Source of the DNA: Myxococcales bacterium | Lineage (GTDB): Bacteria > Myxococcota_A > Polyangia > Polyangiales > Polyangiaceae | DNA: 64,000 bases | Assembly: GCA_004193285.1 (NCBI GenBank) | Contig: SECP01000005.1 | Location: 168,292 to 232,291, forward strand | Reading direction: 5' to 3' | Shown here: positions 1-8,013 of the stretch, piece by piece | How the letters are laid out: each line of letters opens with the position of its first letter | Numbering within the stretch: position 1 is the first letter of the stretch | Notes under the pieces: model-generated | What the model saw: only the letters and a program-made list of their open reading frames with translations | Told to the model about the DNA's origin: nothing | The model's database searches: none | Position numbers and translations under genes: made by a program

Positions 1-248
1 ACCGCGGTCTGGATCGTCATGTGGAGGCAGCCGGCGACGCGCGCGCCCTTCAAGGGCTGCGAAGCGCCGTACTCGGCGCGCAGCGCCATGAGCCCCGGCA
101 TCTCGGTTTCGGCGATGGCGATCTCTTTGCGGCCCCAATCGGCCAGCGACATGTCCGCTACGCGGTAGTAGCTGCCCGCCTCGGTGCGAGCCTGGGTCCT
201 GATTTCTTTGCTCTTGGGCGCGCTGCCCGTAACAACACTCTGGGTCAT
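1..248 (-). CDS. ahcY: S-adenosylhomocysteine hydrolase, N-terminal part (runs off the window)
   Basis: Adenosylhomocysteinase splits S-adenosylhomocysteine into adenosine and homocysteine in the cytoplasm, removing the inhibitory product of methyltransferases. The reverse strand reads in frame from ATG at 248 to the window edge without a stop. It contains the family's N-terminal signature: [17 protein letters not shown], then EMPGLMALR, then [19 protein letters not shown]. About 82 residues are present; the NAD-binding and catalytic parts lie outside. The gene starts 6 bases after the stop of the ArsR-methyltransferase gene, so the two form an operon, and a purine-rich stretch (AAAGGTAAAG) precedes the ATG. 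The family call is secure; completeness of the gene cannot be judged. Confidence 0.95.
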   Translation of the reverse strand, partial: MTQSVVTGSAPKSKEIRTQARTEAGSYYRVADMSLADWGRKEIAIAETEMPGLMALRAEYGASQPLKGARVAGCLHMTIQTA

Positions 249-254
249 GTTTCT

Positions 255-1253
255 TTACCTTTCACTTACTGGCCTAGTTGCTGTCAGCAGCTGCCAGCCC
301 ACGTGTCCGTCCATCGCCGACGCCGCGTAGCTTTGCGGTATCGGAAAAACCTTCGAGCCGACGAAGCCCGCCTCGCGGCTCAATTCTAGGAGCTCGCCCG
401 CGTCGAAGCCCAGCCAGACGTCGGCTTGCGCGGCTGCCATTTGTTCGTCCGTATGGCGCGCGTAGTCAATGACCAGCAGCTTTCCACCTGGGGAAAGGAG
501 CTCGAACAGCTCTGTCAGCGCGACGCGCGGCAGGGGCGCGTGGTGTAGGACGCGAGCGGCTACGACCACGTTCGCCCCCTGCCCGACGCGCTGACGCAAG
601 TCCTCCGCGCTGAGCTCGGCCTGCATGAGCTCTACGTTGGTGTAGCCGCGCTGCTTGACCCGGCGGGCCGCGCGCTCCAGCTGAGCGGCGCTGCGATCCA
701 CGGCCACCACCCGCGTGAACACCGGCGCCAGCAGATCCAACAGCGCGCCGTCGCCGGTGCCCGCGTCGACCGCGAGCTCACGCTCTGGCAAGAGCGCGCC
801 GAACGCGGCCAGGTAAGCGGGCAGCTCCGGCGCGAGGCCGAGGTCCGCGCCTTCACGTGTGGCCTTGGCGAAGAACTCGCGCGTCTTTTCGTCGCGCCCG
901 CGCACGATGTCAGCGATGCGCCCAAGACTGCCGTCCGCCTCGCAGAGGGCGCGACCAGCCGTGACTGCGTCACGCACGACGGGGTCGGAAAGGGCGTCGC
1001 TCGGCAAGCGAACGAGCGTGCGGGTGCCCTGCTTTCGCTCCGCGAGGAGCCCCCCTTGGCGGAGGGGCGCGGCGTGCCGCGAGACATTGGGCTGCGACTC
1101 ACCCAGGAGCTCCGCGAGCTCACCGAGCGCGAGCTCCTCGGCGCTGGCCAGTGCGAGCAAGCGAAGCCGAAACGGGTCGCTCAGCAGCCGGTAGAGCTGC
1201 CAGCGCGCATCCAGACCAGGCGCAGCGGCTTGCACGAGCTGATAGTTACACAC
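255..1253 (-). CDS. ArsR-family regulator fused to a SAM-dependent methyltransferase
   Basis: A 332-residue protein with an N-terminal ArsR winged helix (about residues 15-100, with LSDPFRLRLLALASAEELALGELAELL split over the helices and SQPNVSRHAAPLRQGGLL as the recognition region) and a C-terminal class I methyltransferase fold (about 155-320). The SAM-binding glycine loop is VDAGTGDG, followed by the acidic VVAVDRS. This fusion typically sits beside methionine-cycle genes, and here ahcY follows by 6 bases. It may sense SAM or SAH and control the operon; that is inference. No metal-binding cysteine pair of the classical arsenic type is visible. The start is GTG at 1253, which lies inside a palindrome. 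An internal start is possible, as no strong ribosome binding site is seen. Confidence 0.88.
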   Translation of the reverse strand: MCNYQLVQAAAPGLDARWQLYRLLSDPFRLRLLALASAEELALGELAELLGESQPNVSRHAAPLRQGGLLAERKQGTRTLVRLPSDALSDPVVRDAVTAGRALCEADGSLGRIADIVRGRDEKTREFFAKATREGADLGLAPELPAYLAAFGALLPERELAVDAGTGDGALLDLLAPVFTRVVAVDRSAAQLERAARRVKQRGYTNVELMQAELSAEDLRQRVGQGANVVVAARVLHHAPLPRVALTELFELLSPGGKLLVIDYARHTDEQMAAAQADVWLGFDAGELLELSREAGFVGSKVFPIPQSYAASAMDGHVGWQLLTATRPVSER

Positions 1254-1271
1254 TTCTGCATATGTGCAAGT
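1252..1271. promoter_or_regulatory. Imperfect palindrome at the start of the ArsR-methyltransferase/ahcY operon
   Basis: The 20 bases ACTTCTGCATATGTGCAAGT have matching ends (ACTT/AAGT) and a CATATG core separated by three unmatched bases on each side. The site overlaps the start codon of the regulator gene, and an AT-rich TAATAATAAAA tract lies just upstream on that strand. A symmetric site here fits binding by a dimeric winged-helix repressor such as the ArsR-type protein itself. Autoregulation is inference. Confidence 0.45.
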
Positions 1272-1396
1272 AATAATAAAACTAGGGAATTCCGTAAGTT
1301 GCGGCGCGGAATTTGGCCGTCCTGCCAGCTGGTGCCGATCGATTCGGCCGCTTTGCGTGCGCGGAGACGGAAGCGCTTCGCCTAGACTAGAAGGTC

Positions 1397-1990
1397 ATGG
1401 ATCGGTTTCGGCGCTTCGATGAAGCGTACTACCACCGCTTTTACGAGTCGCCCCAGACCCGCGTCGTGTCGGCCGAAGAGCATCATCACCTGGCTCAGTT
1501 CGTCTTCTCGTTCGCCGAGTACAACAAGATCGAGATGAAGAGCGTCCTCGACATCGGCGCTGGCATCGGGCTGTGGAAGAGCTGGGTCGAGAAACACCAG
1601 AAGGGTGTCGCGTATACCGGCACCGAGGTGAGCGCGGCGATGTGCAAGAAGCACGGCTTCCAACACCGCGACATCGCGCGCTGGCGCGATCGCAAAAAGC
1701 ACGACCTCATCATCTGCCAAGGCGTGCTGCAGTACTTGCCGGATCCGGACGTAGCGCCCGCGATCGCGAACATGGCCGCCATGTCACGCGGGCTCGTGTA
1801 CGTGGAGGTGGCGACCCGCGGAGACTTGCGCGACCGCGCCGACAAAGCGCGCACGGACACGGACATCTACGTGCGCAACGGCTCTTATTATCGCGGCATC
1901 CTCGTCAAACACTTCACCAGCGTGGGCTGCGGTCTTTGGTGGGCGAAGGATCAGCCGCCGCCCTTTTGGGAGCTCGAGCTCGGAGCCTGA
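1397..1990 (+). CDS. Class I SAM-dependent methyltransferase
   Basis: A 197-residue methyltransferase domain protein. Motif I is VLDIGAGIGLW (about residues 50-60). An acidic end of strand 2 follows (TGTEVS), and motif IV-like ICQGVLQYLPDPD lies near residue 110. The closeness of QGVLQYLPD to the usual xxVLxHLPD pattern suggests a small-molecule methyltransferase (Methyltransf_11/23 type). The substrate is not evident. The ATG at 1397 follows about 143 bases after the divergent ArsR gene, and its stop overlaps the start of the next small gene (ATGA), so they are probably co-translated. Confidence 0.82.
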   Translation: MDRFRRFDEAYYHRFYESPQTRVVSAEEHHHLAQFVFSFAEYNKIEMKSVLDIGAGIGLWKSWVEKHQKGVAYTGTEVSAAMCKKHGFQHRDIARWRDRKKHDLIICQGVLQYLPDPDVAPAIANMAAMSRGLVYVEVATRGDLRDRADKARTDTDIYVRNGSYYRGILVKHFTSVGCGLWWAKDQPPPFWELELGA

Positions 1991-2307
1991 TGATGCAGGG
2001 CCGTACCCTACTGCGCGTCGCGGTGGTGGTGAGCTGCGTCGCGCTCACTGCGCTCGGCTACCGCAACAGCAACGGCGACAACACCGACGCGATCGCGTTC
2101 GCAACGCGCGCTGCTTGTGGCGAGGCGGACTGCTCCGCTTCGCTCGAGCAGCAGGCGCGCGGTTCCTTCGGTCACGAGTACGGCTTTCGTGTCGAGCGCA
2201 CCGTCAGCGGCAAGAAGCGCCAGGAGCAAGTCATCGTCGCGTGTGAGCGCGAGATGGTGTTCGTCGGTGAATGGAAGTGCGCGGCGAAGAGCAGGCCCGG
2301 GTCGTAA
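1990..2307 (+). CDS. Small secreted or membrane-anchored protein, function unknown
   Basis: A 105-residue protein starting at ATG 1990 (overlapping the previous stop) or 1993. The first 23 residues hold a basic start and a hydrophobic run (VAVVVSCVALTALGY), which reads as a signal anchor or signal peptide. The rest has four cysteines in two pairs (AACGEADCS and VACEREMVF...WKCA), suggesting disulfide bonds outside the cytoplasm. I do not recognise a family. The coding call rests on the overlap with the methyltransferase and a sensible N-terminus. Confidence 0.6.
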   Translation: MMQGRTLLRVAVVVSCVALTALGYRNSNGDNTDAIAFATRAACGEADCSASLEQQARGSFGHEYGFRVERTVSGKKRQEQVIVACEREMVFVGEWKCAAKSRPGS

Positions 2308-2320
2308 GCACGCCCCGCGC

Positions 2321-3157
2321 TCAGTTGCGGACTGACTTTTTCGCCAGCCTGGCCACCGCCCCCCGGGCCAGCTCGCTGTCCGCGCCGCCCGGCTCCTGAG
2401 CAAGGTAGCGCTGATAGTCGGCCAGGGCCGCACCGGGGGCGCCCAGGCTTTCGTACAATTTGGCTCGCTCGAGGAGCTCCGAGCTCAGCGCCGGCAAGAG
2501 GTCGATGAGCCGGTCCAGCGTGAGGAGCAGACGCGGGCCGTCACCCCTCTGGGTGTAAATGCCACGTAAGTTCATGAGCATGCGCGCCACGACGTGGCGG
2601 TTGGGCGCAGGCTCGAGCATCTCGGCGGAAAGCGGGGCCCGCACCTTCGCTTGACGGAGCAGTTGCTGGAGAGCGTTTTCGTCCAAGAGCCGCCCCGCGT
2701 GGAACGGATCCACGATGACCGGTTCGTTGCGCTCGGCGGCGGGACTACCGGGCGGAGCGCCGAGCCGGACGAGGAAGTGTCCAGGAAAGCCGACGCCTCT
2801 CGCGTCCACGCCGACCCGCCGCGCCACCTCGATGTAGACGACCGCGAGGGTGATGGGAATGCCAGTGCGGCGCTCGAGGACCTCGTTCAGGAACGAGTTG
2901 CGCGGCTCGTAATAGTCCGCTTTGGCGCCGTGAAATCCGCAGACGACGTACAAGTAGTCCGATAAAACCCGGGCTTGTACGGTTGGCGGGAGCGCGGAGA
3001 GCCCGCGATCGCACAGGGGGCGCGCGAGCTCCTCGAGCCGCGCGCGCTGCGCTTCGAAGTCGAGCCCCGGGTGCGCGTCCCTCGCGATGAGCAGTGCTCC
3101 CGTCAAGAGATCGAGCCGGTCGTCGCTCGAGCGCGCGTATTCGCGAAACTCCACCAA
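2321..3157 (-). CDS. SirB1-family transglutaminase-like/TPR protein
   Basis: A 278-residue protein with the SirB1 pattern: an N-terminal helical part, then NSFLNEVLERRTGIPITLAVVY, then a VGVDARGVGFPGHFLVR segment carrying the conserved histidine, and a C-terminal TPR-like helical tail (about residues 190-275). The family is related to transglutaminases, but its reaction is unknown in most bacteria. It converges on the small gene ending at 2307 and is divergent from the CBS-domain gene. No signal peptide is seen, so it is probably cytoplasmic. Confidence 0.85.
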   Translation of the reverse strand: MVEFREYARSSDDRLDLLTGALLIARDAHPGLDFEAQRARLEELARPLCDRGLSALPPTVQARVLSDYLYVVCGFHGAKADYYEPRNSFLNEVLERRTGIPITLAVVYIEVARRVGVDARGVGFPGHFLVRLGAPPGSPAAERNEPVIVDPFHAGRLLDENALQQLLRQAKVRAPLSAEMLEPAPNRHVVARMLMNLRGIYTQRGDGPRLLLTLDRLIDLLPALSSELLERAKLYESLGAPGAALADYQRYLAQEPGGADSELARGAVARLAKKSVRN

Positions 3158-3272
3158 TCGATTATACCTTCGCTGTAGCGAGCGCGCCGCCGAGTTTTGG
3201 GAGTTTTAGAGTGGGGGACGGCGAAGGGCTTGGTATAAGGAAGTCGCTCGCCCCAAAGGAAACGGGAAAACA

Positions 3273-3761
3273 ATGAAGGTCGAAGACATCATGACGCGAG
3301 ACGTTCGAAGCTGCGCTCCCGAAGAGAGCCTCAGCTCAGCGGCTCAGATCATGTGGGAAGTCGACTGCGGTGCGGTTCCGGTGGTGGACGCGGAGCACCG
3401 CGTGATCGGCATGATCACGGACCGCGATATTTGCATGGCCAGCCACCTCCAGGGCACGCAGCTCGGGGACGCGAGCGTCAGCACGGCGATGGCGCGCGAC
3501 ATCAAGTGCTGCACGCCTCAGGATTCCCCCGCGACGGTGCAGGCGCTCATGCAGCAGCACAAGATCCGTCGCGTCCCGGTGGTGGACGCGGAGCGGCGGC
3601 TCATCGGCATCGTCACCCTGGCAGATTTGGCCTACATCATGGGCAGTAGCCAGACTCTGGGGGGCGACGGCATGACCTGGAGCGCGGTGGGCCATACCCT
3701 GGCCGCGGTGTGCGAGCCGCGCGGCGCGCGCTACACGACGCGTTACGGCAACGGTCGCTGA
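3273..3761 (+). CDS. Protein with two CBS domains
   Basis: A 162-residue protein with a tandem CBS pair: the first begins at MTRDVRSCAPEESLSSAAQIM and has GAVPVVDAEHRVIGMITDRDI, the second begins near AMARDIKCCTPQ and has RRVPVVDAERRLIGIVTLADL. Such pairs form a Bateman module that binds adenine nucleotides or SAM. There is no fused enzyme or channel domain, so it is a stand-alone sensor with an unknown partner. The start is supported by AAAGGAAA about 9 bases before the ATG, and a TATAAG-like element lies about 40 bases upstream. Confidence 0.9.
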   Translation: MKVEDIMTRDVRSCAPEESLSSAAQIMWEVDCGAVPVVDAEHRVIGMITDRDICMASHLQGTQLGDASVSTAMARDIKCCTPQDSPATVQALMQQHKIRRVPVVDAERRLIGIVTLADLAYIMGSSQTLGGDGMTWSAVGHTLAAVCEPRGARYTTRYGNGR

Positions 3762-3839
3762 GCCGGCAAAAGGGCCTGAAAAGCGCGGGCGGGCAGACAC
3801 GTGACCCGATTCTGACACGGCCGTGACTCACCCTTCGCT

Positions 3840-3861
3840 ATGACAGTCGTACTACTGTCAT
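3840..3861. promoter_or_regulatory. 22-base near-perfect palindrome overlapping the desaturase start codon
   Basis: The arms ATGACAGT (3840-3847) and ACTGTCAT (3854-3861) are exact inverted repeats around a centre containing GTAC. Only one base pair of the 11 is mismatched. The right arm runs into the ATG of the desaturase gene (3860). There is no Shine-Dalgarno sequence between the arms and the ATG. The symmetry and position fit an operator for a dimeric repressor, for example a TetR-type fatty acid regulator; the regulator is not in this window. A translation-blocking hairpin is an alternative. Confidence 0.6.
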
Positions 3862-4780
3862 GCGCGCCAGCACCGAGCACCGCACCGATTGGGTCCGTTC
3901 GGCCCCCTTCTTCTTGGTTCACGCCGTGGCCCTCGTCGGCGTCTTCTGGCTGGGCTGGTCTTGGTCCGGCCTCCTGCTGGCGCTAGGGCTGTACGCCGTG
4001 CGCATGTTCGGCGTAACGGGCGCCTACCACCGCTACTTCTCGCACCGCACCTACAAGACGAGTCGTCCCTTTCAGCTCGTGCTCGCGCTCCTCGCGATGA
4101 CGAGCGTGCAAAAAGGGGTGCTCTGGTGGGCGGCTCATCATCGGCACCACCACCGCATGTCGGACCAGCCAGGGGACACGCACTCGGTCCTGCAAGACGG
4201 CTTCTGGTGGAGCCACGTGGCCTGGATCCTCGCGCCCATGAACCACGGCACGGACCTCGACAAGGTGAAGGACCTGGCGAAGTTCCCGGAGCTGCGCTGG
4301 CTGGATCGCTTCTACTACGTGCCCGCAATCGCGCTCGCGGTCGGCCTCTACTTCGCTGGCGGCGTTTGGGCGCTGTACTGGGGTTTCTTCGTGTCTACGA
4401 CCCTGCTGTGGCACGGTACGTTCACCATCAACTCCCTGACCCACGTTTTCGGGAGCAAGCGCTACGTCACTCCGGACAACAGCCGCAACAACCTGTGGCT
4501 CGCGCTCATCACCCTCGGTGAGGGGTGGCACAACAACCACCACTACTACCAGCGCGCGACGAATCAGGGGTTCTTCTGGTGGGAGGTGGACGTCACGTAC
4601 TACGTGCTGAAGGCGCTCAGCTGGGTCGGGCTGGTGTGGGATCTGCACACGCCGCCGCCGCACGTCCGCGACGCAAACCGCGTGACCCACGCGCGTCCCT
4701 CGAGCGGCGCCTCCGAGCCGGCCACTGCGCCTGCGCCGCTCGCCCCGGTCGCGGTCAGCCTCACCAGCACGTCGCGCTGA
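3860..4780 (+). CDS. Membrane fatty acid (acyl-CoA type) desaturase
   Basis: A 306-residue di-iron membrane desaturase of the delta-9 acyl-CoA/acyl-lipid family, which would place a double bond in saturated acyl chains and so adjust membrane fluidity. The three histidine boxes are present and correctly spaced: HRYFSHR (about residue 56), HHRHHHR (about 93) and HNNHH (about 223). Hydrophobic segments lie before box 1, between boxes 1 and 2, and near residues 150-190. The C-terminal 30 residues are Pro/Ala-rich and probably disordered. No electron-transfer domain is fused. The ATG at 3860 sits in a palindrome and lacks a clear ribosome binding site, so translation may be leaderless or the gene tightly controlled. 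Confidence 0.93.
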   Translation: MRASTEHRTDWVRSAPFFLVHAVALVGVFWLGWSWSGLLLALGLYAVRMFGVTGAYHRYFSHRTYKTSRPFQLVLALLAMTSVQKGVLWWAAHHRHHHRMSDQPGDTHSVLQDGFWWSHVAWILAPMNHGTDLDKVKDLAKFPELRWLDRFYYVPAIALAVGLYFAGGVWALYWGFFVSTTLLWHGTFTINSLTHVFGSKRYVTPDNSRNNLWLALITLGEGWHNNHHYYQRATNQGFFWWEVDVTYYVLKALSWVGLVWDLHTPPPHVRDANRVTHARPSSGASEPATAPAPLAPVAVSLTSTSR

Positions 4781-4820
4781 TCCCAAAGACTCGGCCTCGC
4801 GGGTGTTGTACACAGCACCC

Positions 4821-6392
4821 ATGTTGCGAAGGCTAGCTCCGGTCGCGCTCGCTCTCTTCTCGCTCGCTTGCGGCGCAGGGGGTGTTGCCGTCCCTCCCCA
4901 GACCGCGAGCGCGCCTCCCGTGGATTCCGAGCCCGGCGTCGCTCGGCCGGAGCCGGAGGCCAAAGCTTCCGGCTTGGGAGACCTGCCGGCGGGCGTTCCC
5001 CCTCCCCCTGGCTCATGCGAAGCGTTCCGCGGTCCGCCGCCCAAAGATTGCTCGAGCGGGAGCTTCGAGGAGCGTCTGGCCGCCGCGCTCGCACAGAAGG
5101 ACGCCGCGCGCGACCTCGCGCTGCGCTGCTTGGAAAGCACGACAGAAGCGCCTCCGGGTTGGGTGCGCGCGCTGCGCGCGGATCTGTCGCCGCGCGAGTG
5201 CGGCGACTTGGTGATTGGTTCCGAAGCGAGCGCGCCAGGCGCCGCGCGTGAGCTGGCGGACGCGCTAGTGGCGCTCGGCGTCGGCGCGCGACTCTCGCGC
5301 TCGGTCCAAAACCCACCCCTTCCCCAAGCCCCCTTCGACAAGCCGCAGTTCCTCAAGCACTTCAAGGAGGTGCTAAGCCCGTGGATCGTCGCGCAGGCCA
5401 AGGCGGTAGACGGGATGTCGCAGATGGGCCCGCGGCTGAGCGGCTACGCGCGAGGCGTCGTCGCGATCGAAGCGGGCCTCGCGGATCTGCGCTTCGTGGA
5501 CGTCGCGCGCCGGGTCGAGCTACCCGACGAGATGAAAAACGATCCGGAGATCCGCGAGACTTACCTCGTGGCCCTGGAGCAGGCCCTGGAGCCGCGCGTC
5601 GGGCGCGGGCGGGATGCCGCGCTCGTCGGCTTGGGCGAATTTTCCAAGCAAGGCATCACGACGGACGCGCGCTTATCGCTGGTGCGCAGCCGCCTCTCGG
5701 AGCTCTACGCAGGGCGAAGGCTGGACGCTCTGGACGCTCTGCTGTTGCCGCCGCTGCCCCCGCCCGACGAGAGCACCCCCGCCCTGAAAATCGCCGCGCG
5801 TTTGCCCGCGTTTTACGCGCTCAGGCTCGCGGGCTCGCCGGCGGTCGAGGACGCCCCCATGCTGCGAGCGCGCCTGGAGCAAGGCGTGCCGCCCGCGCTG
5901 TGGCTCGGTGCGCCGCCGGCGAGTCCGAGCCCCGAGCTGGCGAGGCTGACTCAGCGCGGCTTGTTTCAACTCGGGCAGGTGTACTTCTGGGCCGAGCCGT
6001 TCGCGCGCGCAGCCGCGATCCCCGCGCCTCCGCAAGACAGCGCCGCCGCGCTGGTCGCCTCGCTCGCCAAGGTGCTCGCGCGCGGGCCTCGCAACGCCGC
6101 GGCGATGATGCTTGGAGCGCCGACACTACCGGCCGAGCTCCGAGACGTCTCGGCTTTGGACGCGCTCGCCCAAACGAAGACGCCCGTCGCTGGCTTTGCC
6201 GAGCTCGACGCCGCCTACATTCGCGGCCTCGCGCCGCCGGCCAACGATCCGACGTTTTGGAAGGAGCAAGCTGCGCGCTACCGGCGCGCGGAGAAGAAGC
6301 TCGAGGCCAAGCCCGCGAAGATGAAAGCGGCGGAGCTCGCGCGGGCCGCTGCGGACACCGAGAAAGAGCTGCGGCGACAGCCAGCGCCCTGA
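4821..6392 (+). CDS. Large lipoprotein, function unknown
   Basis: From ATG 4821 the protein has 523 residues. It begins MLRRLAPVALALFSLACGAG, a clear lipoprotein signal with the lipobox SLAC, so it is probably anchored in the outer or inner membrane facing the periplasm. An open frame extends to a TTG at 4803, but the ATG gives the better signal peptide. The next 50 residues are Pro/Ala-rich and linker-like. The remainder is mainly helical with Ala/Leu/Arg repeats and no domain I can name. It is alone between the desaturase and the tRNA-Pro gene. Confidence 0.75.
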   Translation: MLRRLAPVALALFSLACGAGGVAVPPQTASAPPVDSEPGVARPEPEAKASGLGDLPAGVPPPPGSCEAFRGPPPKDCSSGSFEERLAAALAQKDAARDLALRCLESTTEAPPGWVRALRADLSPRECGDLVIGSEASAPGAARELADALVALGVGARLSRSVQNPPLPQAPFDKPQFLKHFKEVLSPWIVAQAKAVDGMSQMGPRLSGYARGVVAIEAGLADLRFVDVARRVELPDEMKNDPEIRETYLVALEQALEPRVGRGRDAALVGLGEFSKQGITTDARLSLVRSRLSELYAGRRLDALDALLLPPLPPPDESTPALKIAARLPAFYALRLAGSPAVEDAPMLRARLEQGVPPALWLGAPPASPSPELARLTQRGLFQLGQVYFWAEPFARAAAIPAPPQDSAAALVASLAKVLARGPRNAAAMMLGAPTLPAELRDVSALDALAQTKTPVAGFAELDAAYIRGLAPPANDPTFWKEQAARYRRAEKKLEAKPAKMKAAELARAAADTEKELRRQPAP

Positions 6393-6428
6393 CTCCTCCA
6401 AAATCGCTCCGGCGTCGCCGTTTGAGGC

Positions 6429-6456
6429 TTGCATTCCCTATCGAAAAGGCTAGGTT
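6429..6456 (+). promoter_or_regulatory. Possible promoter of the tRNA-Pro gene
   Basis: TTGCAT and TAGGTT are separated by 16 bases and lie about 45 bases before the tRNA. The -10 element is weak, so this is only a candidate. Confidence 0.3.
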
Positions 6457-6500
6457 CCGCCTCGCCTTAGGTCGGCCGTAATCGCTTGCACGAGGCGGTT

Positions 6501-6575
6501 CGGGGCGTAGCTCAGCCTGGTTAGAGTACTTGACTGGGGGTCAAGGGGTCGTGAGTTCGAATCTCGCCGCCCCGA
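6501..6575 (+). tRNA. tRNA-Pro(GGG)
   Basis: A full cloverleaf can be folded. The acceptor stem is CGGGGCG with CGCCCCG. The anticodon stem is CTTGA/TCAAG around the loop CTGGGGG, giving anticodon GGG (6536-6538), which reads CCC and CCU. The T arm is GTGAG-TTCGAAT-CTCGC. CCA is not encoded after the discriminator A. It is followed at once by an intrinsic terminator. Confidence 0.96.
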
Positions 6576-6593
6576 CCGAATTCAAAAAAAGGT

Positions 6594-6630
6594 GGCCCTG
6601 GTCGCTAGGAACTAGTGACCGGGGCCTTTT
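6594..6630. terminator. Two-way intrinsic terminator between tRNA-Pro and the PP2C gene
   Basis: A 15-pair stem (GGCCCTGGTCGCTAG with CTAGTGACCGGGGCC, allowing two G-U pairs) encloses a short loop. It is followed by TTTT on the plus strand and preceded by AAAAAAA, which is a T run on the minus strand. It can therefore stop transcription from the tRNA and from the convergent phosphatase gene. Confidence 0.85.
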
Positions 6631-6681
6631 AGTTTCTAACGACTCCGCTGGGCCCCTTCGCCTTTTGGCGACGAGCGCGTG

Positions 6682-7953
6682 TCACCCCCGCCGCTGAAGC
6701 GCACCCGGTGCAGGCGTACCGCCCGGCGCGCCGCCGGCCTTGACCGCGAGACGAGCGAGGTGGGCCGCGAGCCGACGGTAGAGCTCCGCGGCAAAGCGTG
6801 GCTCGCGACAGATTTCGGCGAAGTCGTCCGCACGCACGCGCAAGAGGCGCGACGTCTGCTGGGCCACCGGTGGCCCCGCCTGTCCCCACACGCCGAGCAA
6901 AGACTCCGGATACAAAAGCGCGCCCGCGCCGACGCTCCGTCCGTCCGGATGCTGCACGAGCCCTTCGAGCACGATGTACGCCACGAGGTCGCTCGCGATG
7001 GAGCGCGGGACCGCCGCGCCGCTCGGTACCTCGATTTCGACCGCGGCCGATAGCGCAGTGAGCGCGACCGGCAGCGGCAAATCCGCCAGCAGCGGGCTCT
7101 GCCGCGCGTTGTCCAAGTCCGCTGGCGAGAGCCCGCGATCGCGGTCGGGCCTCTTCACGAAGCGGTCCGCGATCTCGATGACGATCGCGGTGGCGTTGTC
7201 TCGTCCGCCCTCACCGGCGCGTTGAACCAGCGCGCGCGCGGTCGCGTCCGGGGGGCCGCTGCGCAATAGCTCCGCGATCTCTTGCTCGCCTTCCAGCTGG
7301 CCATGCACGCCGTCCGTGCAGAGGAGCAAGCGGTCGCGCGGCCCGAGGTCTACGAAGAGCGTGTCCACCTCGACCGCGTCGGAGAGGCCGAGCGCGTTGG
7401 TGACGCCGCTGCCCGTCGGCGCTTCCGCGATCGTGATGCCCAAGCCGTCTGGCGCGCGTGCGCTGCGCGCGGCGAGGGTATGATCGGAAGTCAGCTGCAG
7501 CACCGCGCGAGCGCGCGCTAGGTAGACCCGGCCGTCCCCCGCGTGGGCGATGAAGGCGTGATCGCGCGCCAGCCACACCACGTCCAGCGTGGTGCCCATG
7601 CCGGAGTACTCCGGGTTGTCTTGCCCTTCGCGGCGAATGCGCGCGTTGGCCTGCTCGACCGCGCGCCGCAGCAGCGCCAGCACCTTGCGACGCGAGTCGA
7701 GAACCGCGTTCGAAACGTAGCGCTCCACCGCTCGTACAGCGCTCGGGCTACCGAGGAACGCCGATACCTCCTCGATCGCGAGCCGCGCCGCCACCTCACC
7801 CGCGCGGTGCCCGCCCATACCGTCTGCCACCGCGAACACCGCGATGTGCGGCGCCACGAGGTGGGCGTCCTCGTTGTCGCTACGCTTCGACCCCTGGTCG
7901 GTCGCAGCCCCAAGCTCGGTACGAAAGTCGAAGCGCGGCAGGATCGACGGCAC
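6682..7953 (-). CDS. PP2C-type Ser/Thr phosphatase with C-terminal cyclic-nucleotide-binding-like domain
   Basis: A 423-residue protein. Residues about 10-260 form a PP2C/PPM catalytic domain with the metal-binding motifs RSDNED, VADGMGGH, GMGTTLD, HAGDGRVYL, CTDGVHG and GGRDNAT; all key aspartates are present. Residues about 290-410 resemble a Crp-type cyclic-nucleotide-binding (CAP_ED) jelly roll: PVALTALSAAVEIEVPSG, then AYIVLEGLVQ, then GALLYPESLLG. It would remove phosphates from Ser/Thr kinase targets, perhaps under control of a ligand bound to the second domain; that control is inference. It diverges from tsaB with a 60-base gap. Confidence 0.9.
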   Translation of the reverse strand: MPSILPRFDFRTELGAATDQGSKRSDNEDAHLVAPHIAVFAVADGMGGHRAGEVAARLAIEEVSAFLGSPSAVRAVERYVSNAVLDSRRKVLALLRRAVEQANARIRREGQDNPEYSGMGTTLDVVWLARDHAFIAHAGDGRVYLARARAVLQLTSDHTLAARSARAPDGLGITIAEAPTGSGVTNALGLSDAVEVDTLFVDLGPRDRLLLCTDGVHGQLEGEQEIAELLRSGPPDATARALVQRAGEGGRDNATAIVIEIADRFVKRPDRDRGLSPADLDNARQSPLLADLPLPVALTALSAAVEIEVPSGAAVPRSIASDLVAYIVLEGLVQHPDGRSVGAGALLYPESLLGVWGQAGPPVAQQTSRLLRVRADDFAEICREPRFAAELYRRLAAHLARLAVKAGGAPGGTPAPGALQRRG

Positions 7954-8013
7954 GACCGGTGAGCTTACACGGCCTCGATTGCTCTAGGCTCGCTTTCGAG
8001 CTACCTCGGAAGC

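Noticed and set aside
3983..5401. A 472-codon minus-strand frame
   Set aside because: It is a shadow of the desaturase (three histidine boxes on the plus strand) and of the lipoprotein.
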